From Turritopsis dohrnii (Eukaryota; Cnidaria; Hydrozoa; Anthoathecata; Oceaniidae), in NCBI GenBank assembly GCA_027922465.2, contig BQMF02000012.1, positions 744,001 through 808,000 of the forward strand: DNA of 64,000 nucleotides, in the 5' to 3' direction. How positions within the stretch are numbered: the stretch's first letter is position 1; the number at the start of each line of letters is the position of its first letter. The notes beneath the pieces were generated by a model that made no database searches, was not told the origin of the DNA, and was given only the letters and a program-made list of their open reading frames with translations. Shown piece after piece: positions 32,501 through 42,348 of the stretch. A program made the position numbers and the translations under genes.

Positions 32501-34306
32501 TAGACCTATGTACAGTTCTGTCGATCTCATGTAGACCTATGTACAGGTCTCTCTACATTTTCCATTTCTTCCATTTTTAGATCAACAATTTCAATGTGGA
32601 AAATGCGCCTTTCTTTTTCGTGATGGACTTAATTCAGTATTTGAAAAATCAACTCAATGTGACAGCAGCCTTCGAGCAATATTCAGGTACTGATTAGGTT
32701 TGTTTGTATAACTGAAAAAATCAGCAGGTGTTTTTTTATACTTTTCTCGTTACTGCTCTTTATAAACTCATCTGACAAATTGCTACTACTCATCCGGCGA
32801 AAAAACTTGCCCAAAATATTGAAATCAATAAGTCAATAACAGTCACTGATTAGGACACATTAGGACACATTAGGACACATATCAGATGGTTTACATCGGT
32901 TCAAACAAGTTTCTCATGTCTCCCACGATTTCCTGAAGTTAGATGAATACCGATTTCTCGACTCCATCTTTTTGCGTCACGTTAAAAACCTGAGTTGGCC
33001 ATCCAAACCTCGTTTCTGAGTTGAAGCTTCCCTCCTCGCAATTTTCACAACAACTTTTAGTCATTAATAATTACAATTCAATACATCAAAACGAGGCCAG
33101 CATGGACTAGTTCGTTTTGAATGTTTTGAATTTTCTTTCTAATCTATGAGGTGATGGTTTTTTTATAGTGCAATATACCAAACGTAAGCTACTGGAGAGC
33201 GATACACACGATGAATTTAATGTCAGGTATGTTTGAACAGGTACGTTTGAACAGGTACGTTTGAACAGGGAAGTTTGAAACCACACTCACACACATTTGT
33301 TTTGTATGAACTCGTCGTCATGGCAATGGTATTACGTCATTCTGTTAAATCTGTCGATTAAGTAACCTATTTCTTTTGCTTTTACTTTACAAAAGCTTTA
33401 TCATCGAAGTACTTATTAACCCTTAATAGAATGGATTAAAATAATTATGATTTGGAAGAATACTTCCTGCGATTAGATCATTTCAACAGTTCATAGATAC
33501 AGGTCTGTCGAGTTCCATTAGACATGGCCAACCTCACGCCATAAAGTTACTTAATTAATAACAAATTTTGTTTAAGTTTATGTGAGAATTAATGCTAAAA
33601 GATGAAATTGGAGATTAGTTTAGTTTGAAACATTTCTAATAAAAGACAAGCCTGGGAACGAGGTTGTTTAGGGTCAAAACAAAGCGACCGAAATTTTTCA
33701 CAGCAGCCTCTTAAAACCTAATACACGCCTCGCTAAACTTTTAAGGTGGCGGTAACCATTGGCTTATTTGCATTACAGGGCGTTATCGAGTTACACTCGT
33801 CGTGGTTTGGACGAGTTATCTTTCCAAGAGAACGATATTCTATGTGTTGTTAATTCGTTTGTGTGGAGCGGCGTAGAAAAAATGTGGCGCGCTAGAAAGG
33901 ACGGTGAAGAAGGGTTGATACCACCTATGTCCTCAAGGTATAAGCTTACTCCAGCAATAACAATAACAACTATCAACACATGCACGTTGAATGATGATCT
34001 TCTTTAACTTTCTATTTGAAGATTCGTTGATGAAAATTTGATGGCATTGGCAGGAGAACAAAATATTCCGTATAAAAGCTTTTTCAAGCGAAGATTAAAA
34101 AACGGTAAAGATTCATCTTCAGACGGTTTTTGTTTTTGTTTTTCTTCTACTCTCATCACTTTCAAAGATCTTTTAACTTCTCACTTCCAAAGACTTTTTC
34201 CCACACAAAATGGGTCCAACAAACTTATTAAAATGACGTCATCTACCTAGATCTGTACGAACTAGTTGATCTATGGCATGGTAATTGGCACATTGCCTCG
34301 ATATAA
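29573..34306 (+). CDS. Coiled-coil / 2xPDZ / SH3 scaffold lacking a GUK domain (MAGUK-like paralog 2)
   Basis: Ten exons close in phase: 29573-29689, 29762-29905, 29981-30139, 30328-30566, 32125-32272, 32581-32686, 33169-33226, 33779-33937, 34022-34104, 34251-34306; 422 aa. Residues 1-85 are coiled coil (heptads such as 'EENKTLSEENKKLSEE'). PDZ-like domain A is about 93-166 ('YQDWGITFGIYVKNVEKG', 'MNRKITFLLERN'), followed by a Ser-rich linker. PDZ B is about 221-305 ('GWTFAGGNKVGIFVKSV', 'AGIKEGWKLNKI'). SH3 is about 324-376 ('RALSSYTRRGLDELSFQEND'), followed by a basic hook (KSFFKRRLKN) and the end DLYELVDLWHGNWHIASI. Intron phases from PDZ A onward match paralog 1 and the 106-nt PDZ exon has identical length, so this is a tandem duplication. 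Paralog 2 lacks the first PDZ and has one extra intron in the SH3. Translation might begin in an earlier exon, because the ATG lies five bases after an acceptor. Confidence 0.78.
30146..30285 (+). repeat. Minisatellite, 35 bp x 4, six bases after a splice donor
   Basis: Units beginning CTGTGTCTTCAATGTTGATG and closing TGTCTTGCGGGATAT, in the intron 30140-30327 of scaffold paralog 2. Confidence 0.93.
30567..32124 (+). other. Long intron of scaffold paralog 2
   Basis: Mostly AT-rich. At 31785-31862 there is an inverted pair built on TTTTTACGCCGGCCC/GGGCCGGTGTAAAAA, a possible small MITE. Just before the acceptor, GAACGTCCATGGTTTTGTCTT is present twice (32063 and 32101), so the acceptor lies in a local duplication. 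No coding exon was found. Confidence 0.45.
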
Positions 34307-37139
34307 CTTTGCGTTCGAGCAAGTTCAACAAAACTTCATCCAACATAGTAGATGTTATAAAGCTGGTACATCGAGGCACCGTCATTTCGCATGACATTAT
34401 TACATCATAATGCTGAAACAGAAATGAAGTTTTTTGTTAACTAGCAGTTTTTTTTCGCTGAATTCGCAAAAACGGTCGATTCGTGACGTCTGGAACGATT
34501 TTGTGGTCAACCTAAATTATGATGGCCGCAATAAATCTCTCCTTTATTTCATCTGTAGTCCAGGCCTGTAATTGGTCGGTTTTTTGAAGGACGCTTGTGC
34601 TTCATGGAATTCAGTTCGAAACCACTTGAGGAAAGACATAATAATGAACGAATTAAATTGTATCTTTATGTAATATAATGTAGATAAAAAATAGAAATTT
34701 CGAATTGGGCTTTTTGTTGAATTGAAAACTTTCCTTGAAATTTGGGCTTTTTGTTGAATTGAAAACTTTCCTTGAAATTTGAAATTAAATTTGAAATACA
34801 TCATAGTTCGCTTCCATGGAAACAGCTGACAGGAGATTTCAGCTACCGGAACATTTTCGAGTGTGTTTATTCACAAAGATAAGACAAGGCCTTGCGGAAT
34901 AATTCGTTTGTTCGTTTGTTCGTTTGATACAGGCAGAAATATCCAAGTAAACTTTAGCCTACGGATCTCGGTGGACTGAATAATCAAGGCCAACATTTGA
35001 CTTGGAATCTTTGCTTTATTATTGTGGATTAAGGAAGGATCGATGGCTAAATATTTGGTAGCGAAAACGAATGTCAATAAAGATCTGTTCCAACAGCTGC
35101 AGTTGTGAACTGTCAGTTTTTATTTATCTATTTATTTACACGAAACTGAGGTATGCTTCACTTGACCGATCAGAGATTTTGCTGGTGTCATCATTCGTAC
35201 AATTTGACAAGAGTCAAACAAGAATTAAAAATGCATATACCCACGTAAATAATAGCATGTATTTAAGTTTTGTTATTTATGTGAACTCCTCCTCTGGTAT
35301 TATGGCTGGAATAGGATTCATTTTGATGTAATTATAACAGTTCAATATAGGATCTATGGTCGAGTGTAAAGTTGCATTGTCACGCTTAAAATTTTTAATG
35401 AAATCTTGTTAATTTTGAATTTTATTATATAAGATGGTTTAAGTTGAAAGAAAATATTGATGATTTTTTATTTGGTTGAAAAGTCACACAACGTAAGTTA
35501 GAGCTGTAATTCAACTCAAGTTTTTTATTTGTTTTTCTGTCTCTGTGTTTGTGTTTCTGTTTGAATGCATTCTCACAAACAAAATATAGATTTTTGAACT
35601 CTACTTTGAAAACTAAACCTCCGAGAAGCTATTTGGTCAATTAAATCCCAGGCTAATTAACCTCCATATTAGATTATTAGATAAATGTGCTTCCTATGTA
35701 GAAAAGCCTTGCTGCTAACATGGTCTTGATGGACATTCCTCCTAGCTGTAAAATTGTTGCCATTTTGATTGGACAATTACAAACACAAACTTTGCAGTGA
35801 TTGGAGAATATTTCCATGGTAAAAATCTACTGAAAGTTTTTGAAACAACAAGGCAAATTTAGGGCTCGATTACCCTGAGTAAAATGACTAAACCAATCAA
35901 AATTGAAGCGTTTAAGTTCCCTTAAATTTCATCCGTAAAAAAACGTGCATGAATTTTCTATTTGTTGTTACAAGATATTGTTTGGTCCTTTTCTTTATGT
36001 CTGTTGGTTAAACACATACATCTCTGTTGCCGGACATCTTTGTTTGTGATAATTTCCGATAATATATTTAAATGAACCGAATTAATCACAAATTTGGATA
36101 ACTCATCCCAAGGTTCCTGTTTATTTTTGTGGAACATTTACAACTACGCTCGTACAACTACGCCCGTACAACTACGCCCGTCTCTCTCTCTAACATGCTT
36201 GAAATGATGATTCAGTTATTCAAGAAAGATAATAATCCTTGAAATTTTGTCAACAGTATGAGCTGTGATGATAAACGAACAAATACATTTTCAAGTCGAC
36301 ATTTTGCAGGTAAATGATTAAATGCGTTGCTGTAGATGTATGGGAGGGCGTTTTCTGTGCATCAGGAATTTTTCTGTTTCTTCTATGTAACAAGGGCAGT
36401 TACATGCACAACAGCAGGATGTGTTTGTCAGTGGTGTTCATCAGCGAGTTCGTGATGTGGTTATATGACAGCCAATCGTGATGTGGTTATGACAGCCAAT
36501 CGGTATTATAACTCACAACTTGAAAAGTCAGTTTTTATTGTCAATAGGTAACTATGGTAACCATTCCATTGGCATTACGTGTATGGTTGTATATGGTTGT
36601 AGAAAACCAGCTCATGCTATCTTTAGTAGATGGTGGTTCTGAAGCACTACTGAAGAGGACGTGTGACCCTGGATGTTACGATAATCAATCTATGTTTAGA
36701 TAACCAAGTAAAGTATATGTAAGCATTTGACAACTACCTGCCCAGATAAGTTACCTACTCAATTAAGTCTGTAAGTGCTGTGTCAGCAAAGTACCCGTTT
36801 ATTAACTTATTTATCTTGCTTCGGAAAGTACACAGTGTAAAAGGTCATCCAGTCACGTGAGGTTTAGGTTATTTCCAAAAGATTTTGTTGTGTTTGCACG
36901 TTCTTATTTGATGGTTGTCATATGTTGTTGCTATGACGATTTTCATACCGCAGTTGAATGTGCGGGCCGCATATGATAGTATTCGGCCCCATGTTTTATA
37001 TTAGGAGGTCGTTTCTGGTCAGTGAATTGCTCGTAAATTATGTTATAAAACCCGAAACAAAAAACAGCTGACCTTTCAACTTTATAATTAACCTTTCCTA
37101 AATTTCTCGAGCAGTTGTTCTTATTGTTGTTAGCATATA

Positions 37140-37284
37140 GTTCATCTAACAATTTGAAAGCATCAAAACTTTTAAAATTTGTTTGGGTTAGCGAGGGTTA
37201 GGTTCAGGCTATGCCTCGTTCTTTCAGATTATTTTAAGAAGCTTTGACCGAGAAATTTGGATGCTTTCAAATTGTTAGATGAAC
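37140..37284. mobile_element. 145-bp inverted-repeat element
   Basis: GTTCATCTAACAATTTGAAA plus GCATC at the left is perfectly mirrored at the right (25 bp). The inner part includes TTAGCGAGGGTTAGG. No clear target duplication, so it may be only a hairpin-forming repeat. Confidence 0.55.
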
Positions 37285-38940
37285 ACACACTCTTTGTAAT
37301 ATTCGCAAAATGTAACTTTTGTATGGTTAAGCGAGTACACGTTTTATTTGTGATATAAGAACATAAGGTTTCACAGGATCAAAACTTAAGAACATGCTAA
37401 GAGCATTGTAAGGCTTTGCTTCCATGTGATTTCATTTCCGAGTAATTATCATCTGTTTTGAGAAGAAAACAACAACATCAACAATATTTTAAGCCTTTGA
37501 ATGGAAAAAAGTCTTATAACAAATAAAACCTACATTAATAATAATTGCCCCCGCAGCAAGCGTAAGCGAGCGAGGATAGCATAGTAGCTTCACAAGATAG
37601 GCGAATGTCAGTTTCCGATTTTGTTCTTCATCGTCATCGTCGTCATCATCATCCTCCAACTTTTCGTGTTACTGTTACACGCTGGTACATTTCCCGTTTC
37701 AAAGCATGGTACTTTAAGTTCGAGACAAGATGTTTTTTCGTATCCTTCTCCTAATTTACTACTATATACTGTGATATTTAGAAAGTTCGTCTGCTTAAAC
37801 TGCTTAGACATTTCTCATATTACTTTTGTGTTGTTTTCGTAAAGGTAACGACAAGGATTTTGAAGCACAGCTTGAAATCTGAAATTTTACTAACCATGCA
37901 TTTTATTTTTGTACCGTATTCTGCTAATTGGAAAGGGGCGCTTATAAAAACATTTTGAAATGTTCATGCTAGCTGTGAACAAGGCATTGCTTTTTATTAT
38001 ATTAAAGAGTAAAAACAACTGTATTTTTCATGGCAATGAAATAAGATTTTATACTTATAACTTAAATTTAGACATTTAGGCTTCTGTTTCTATTACAGAA
38101 TTTTCGCTTTTTGTTCAAAGTTCTAATTACCGCCCGGGTGTTTATAAATTTCTGAGTAATGTCTTGTCACTCAATAAGCGCCCGGGCACTTATTGGAGAG
38201 AGGCGCTTATAAAAATATTTTTGACTAGAAGGGGGCGCTTATTAGAGAGGGGCGCTAGTTAGAGCGAATACGGTATGATGTTTTAGCTCTTTTAAATCTT
38301 TGTAATTTTTTATTTTGAATCAAAGCTAGAGAAACACTTGAAATGATTTCTACTAGTGGATTTTTCGTTTTAATTTTTTTTTTTTGAAAAAGTTTCGGTT
38401 TTTTCTTTACAAAAGTTCTTTAACAAATCTTATTTTGATTATAAAATACGTATCCATGGTTGCAGTTCACACATTTCTTTTGTTTGTAGCAATGCTTTCT
38501 GATATTACTTGTTAAACCTCATTTACCCTTGTTAAAAGTTACTAGCATTAGTGTGACTTAGGCCTAAAAAATAACAAAAAGTAACAAAGTTTTATGCAGA
38601 TTTTCAGCTGCGTAAGTAATTTTTGACATGCTCTTTCTTCACTGTATACAGATACTTTGATCACGATTTGTATTTGAAATATTCTGTATTTTTTGCCATA
38701 CATAAAAGACTGGCTTTGTTGAAAATTTAAAGTATGCCACTTATCAGGCCCAAATCAACCAAAAATATTTTTACAAAAATCCTTAATTACAAAATGTTTG
38801 GACGGAAAGTTTTCTTTTTTAATGTATAAGTTGTTGTGTGTACACATTGGAAAGCTTGAGCGCGGTAGCTAAAGCTACATGGTAGTAATATTAATAATAA
38901 TGGTATATTTCGGACATATCCATATATTACAATGGCTCTT

Positions 38941-39226
38941 CGTTCCATAACAATTTTAAAATTCTAAAATTCACAGTCACTATATACAAAATATTAGTTA
39001 ATAATAGTTAAAAATCAATTAGTTAAAAAGTATATCCACCAAACTAACCACATCAGAAAGATAAAATGGGTAAGCAATGGATCATCTATTTCTCTCTTAG
39101 TACAAAAACACAAAACACTAATTGAAACTTTATGTTGTTATATTTCTAACTATTATTAACTAATATTTTGTATATAGTGACTGTGAAGTGAATTCAAGAA
39201 TTTTAAAATTATCATGGGACGAATAT
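38941..39226. mobile_element. Foldback element with about 80-bp arms
   Basis: 38941-39016 and 39146-39226 are inverted copies sharing CAGTCACTATATACAAAATA and the following TTAGTTAATAATAGTTA, at about 90% identity. No ORF and no clear target duplication. It lies about 220 bp upstream of the next gene's start. Confidence 0.65.
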
Positions 39227-39442
39227 TATCTGGTGAATGAATGAATTGTAGTATTAGCCCAACTTAATGAATGATTGAATGAGTCCATCGAACGATAGTT
39301 TTATAAAACTATCTGGGAATTAACTTGCAGATACTTATCTCCTTCATGACCACAACTATATCCACAGTTTCATGTGAACTGTCGTGTTACGTTACACTTG
39401 AAAAATAAAAAATATTTATCTTTTGTAGTGTAAAAAAGAAAT

Positions 39443-40398
39443 ATGGCAGAAATAGAAAATGAGGAAGAAAATCAAATCCAGCGAAATGAGAACGCAAGCA
39501 TTGGTACAAACAATCCACGGTTTGTTCTGGAGTACCAGGCACTTCGTACAACATGTGAAGGACACAATAATAGTTTGAATGGCGAGCATGGTTCTGCTGA
39601 ATCCTCACCAGGTGTAAATAGTTCGGAAAAACCTACTGGGATATGTAACATGGCCGCTGACGTAACAGAAGAACGTAACAGCGAAACATCGACGTGCTCT
39701 TGCAATTGTCACGATAATAATGATAACGTAACAAATAACATCACTGAAGTCGGTTCATCCGCTGGCATCGGCGAAACATCGTCGGCAGTACGGGAATCGC
39801 CATCGGCAGTCGATGAACAAACATTTATGACGAACGGGGAGCCGTTCACCGTTATTGCAATTCATCGAGATAATAATGCCTCGCAAAAATCTCTACCTTC
39901 ATATAAAAGCTTGATTGGTGATATTTTACATGATGAACCCCCTAAATACGAAGACGTTACTGGTAAAAAGATAGTAGAATTAGTAAGTAAAGCCATTTCA
40001 TGCCGGGGGATGTTACTTAAAATCTACTGATTTATCAAAGTCAGTATCATATAATTTTTTTTTCAGGGGCATGTAGAAAATGGGGAAAGTGGGTCAAGAT
40101 CACGTGGGAATGAAAATCCAAATATCAAAAAGAAAATCACAGGTTTCATCATCTTGATGGCAATTATACTGGTTGCCGCTCTATTGATCTATTTGTCCGT
40201 CACAAGCCGAGTTGCAGAAGAGTAAGTCTTTTCGTGTGCTTGTAACACGGCCCCATAAAGGACGTTTTGGCAATCACTTTTCGTTCCACCAATGAGCCTC
40301 AATCAAACCAAATATATGACTACGGAATTTTACGTTTCAGTCATCCAAGCCAATCTTCAGAACCTCGCAAGACGAATTTTGTCGGCTCACCAAAATGA
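39443..40398 (+). CDS. Single-pass membrane protein with PPxY-type motifs and a C-terminal TM helix
   Basis: Three exons join exactly: 39443-39982, 40067-40221, 40341-40398; 250 aa. The ATG lies 14 bases after an acceptor-like TTTTGTAG, so a non-coding first exon is likely. Residues 1-150 are hydrophilic, rich in Asn, Ser and Glu, with a Cys cluster (CSCNC). Then come 'LPSYKSL' and 'DEPPKYEDV', an L/PPxY pair of the type bound by WW domains of Nedd4-family ubiquitin ligases. After a basic KKK the helix ITGFIILMAIILVAALLIYL spans about 204-223, followed by an outside tail of about 27 residues. There is no signal peptide, so the long N-terminal part should face the cytosol. A trafficking or ubiquitin-ligase adaptor role would fit, but no named family is recognised. 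Confidence 0.75.
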
Positions 40399-42348
40399 AC
40401 GATATCATGAACCGTCAAACACTTGAAGAAAAACGAAAATAATTTTTTTCTTCCTGGAAATTAAAATGGGACATGCTCAAGTTTCTTTCATGGGTGTCTA
40501 TTGGATCGTCGACTAGTTTTCGATCATCAATTCCATCACCATAGTTACTTGCTACCATGACGACAAGTATTTGAGCGAGGTGGACTTATCGCTTTTCACT
40601 GTTTATTTATATGAATTGCATGTTACTTCCTGTTAATAGCTTCTTGTAATTATGTAAATATGAAAAACACAATTGAGAAATCCTGTTAAAATTGTCTGGC
40701 TAAGCGAGGATAGATTCAGACAGATTCGCTCGTTCAAACGCTTTTATGAGATTTTTCACCAAAAGGTTTATATAAAATTTTATATAAAACCGGAAGATCT
40801 AACGCCATAACGCCAACTAAGCGATGAAAAGTTTTTTTTGTTGAGATATTTCGGAGGCTAAACACTATTCAGATCGAATAATCGCAGGCTAGACATTGAG
40901 CATGTAAGTACAGCTTTATACAACCGCATAATCCCCGTGTCGAATTAAATTACTTTTATTCGGGTGAAATTCGATAAAAATGCGACAGTTATTTATACAA
41001 GTTTTGTTGCTGAATATAAAATTCGAGATGACTTTAGACAGCTATATAAATATCACATGAACCGAGTTCAGATTTACTTCATCAAGACGCATACTTACTT
41101 TTTTGAAAAATTCTCAAAGAATGCAACCAAGCAAGATATCTAGTTCCAGGTCTTGTCCATCCTCACATCAATTATTTTTTCAGAAAATCTATCAAGTTGT
41201 TATTCAAGGGAAACTAAACTAAAAAAATCACAAGTTCTTTTTTTTATACTATTTGAAATAGCTTTGAAAATGCTGAAAGTCAGTTTTTGAATTTTCAAAC
41301 AATCATTCTTCGCTGCCGTTTAAAGGGTTTTTTTTTCCAAAAGATGAAAACATCTCCATGGCAACGTGACATCACAACGTTCAAGAAGATATTGCTGACA
41401 TACAAATATGTGAGTAACTCAGAATTTTTTAATGATATTGTTAGAACATTGCATGTAGAGTGGTAAACAACTGCAGTTGTGAAAAAAGCAAAGAAATTTA
41501 TTGCCATAGTTACTTTGGCTCGGTTCCAGGGCTCGCGAATGTCGCTTTAACTAACATCCAGTGAAAACTATTCCATTTTCTAAAATGTCATTTCCATCAC
41601 CTGAATAGATCTCTATAGGTTTGTCAATAAGAAATAGAAAGGACCTGGAAACAAGGCAGGGTGATTATGGCAAGAATTATTTAAGCGATTCGATATCTAA
41701 AAGGTGTTTGCCACTACACACACTACAAAATACTGAAAATTCAAAAACCGACTTTCATTGTTTTTTAAATTCTTCCAAATGGTACAAAAAAACAACAATT
41801 TTTGATGTTTTGAATTGAGCTCCTTTATCCCCTTAATATTCGACCATTATACGGCCGTATAAAATAATGGCGAATTTATGTCTGAGATTGTCGTTCTGTT
41901 CGACAAAGTTAACTGCACTTAACTTGTTTTCACTTTATACAGTGGAATTTTCGCCGCATTTCAGATGGATTTATTTCGATACAGCGATCATGTGACTGTA
42001 TAAACCTGTCGTGATAACAAAACATCCATTCCCACAACTCTTTTATTCTGTATGGAATAGGGAAACGAATTGGACGATTGAACAAATTTCACTGAATGCA
42101 AACCAACGAAATATTAACGACAGCGAAAGAAAGAGGACACACACATAACCAAGAACCATATATGCCGTCATCCACACACAACAAAACTAACAATGTACAC
42201 ATCAAGGCATGTCGCTTGGATACAGTACACATTAAGTCATGTTATTTGATAGTTTGCTCGATTTTTCGATCAGATGGTCAGCAAGCAGTCTAGGAAGCTC
42301 TGTTCATATGACATGCCAGCAGTCTAGAAGCTCTGTTCATATAACGTG
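40399..42348. other. Intergenic between the PPxY protein and ADAR
   Basis: AT-rich, no gene. A near-palindrome (ATTCG.CCATTATACGGCCG mirrored to ATAATGGCGAAT) lies at about 41838-41876. A doublet of CAGTCTAG(G)AAGCTCTGTT lies at 42287-42336, just past the ADAR stop, in its 3' UTR direction. Confidence 0.45.

Larger units (their letters stand above)
34307..39442. other. Intergenic, AT-rich with short repeats
   Basis: No gene is supported in 5.1 kb. It holds an orphan CAGGCCTG terminus at about 34561-34568, a tandem doublet with TTGAATTGAAAACTTTCCTT at 34723-34791, a TACAACTACGCCCG triplet at about 36150, the MITE-like inverted repeats at 37140-37284 and 38941-39226, and GC-rich 'GGGCGCTTATTAGAGAGGGG' repeat remnants at 38125-38270. 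Acceptor-like TTATCTTTTGTAG ends at 39428, suggesting a 5' UTR intron for the next gene. Confidence 0.45.

Noticed and set aside
34555..34575. CAGGCCTG terminus like those of the hAT-like family
   Set aside because: No partner end or target duplication was found within reach; chance or a solo relic.
36943..37152. 69-codon minus-strand ORF
   Set aside because: No family resemblance and no splice context, and it ends in the inverted-repeat element at 37140.
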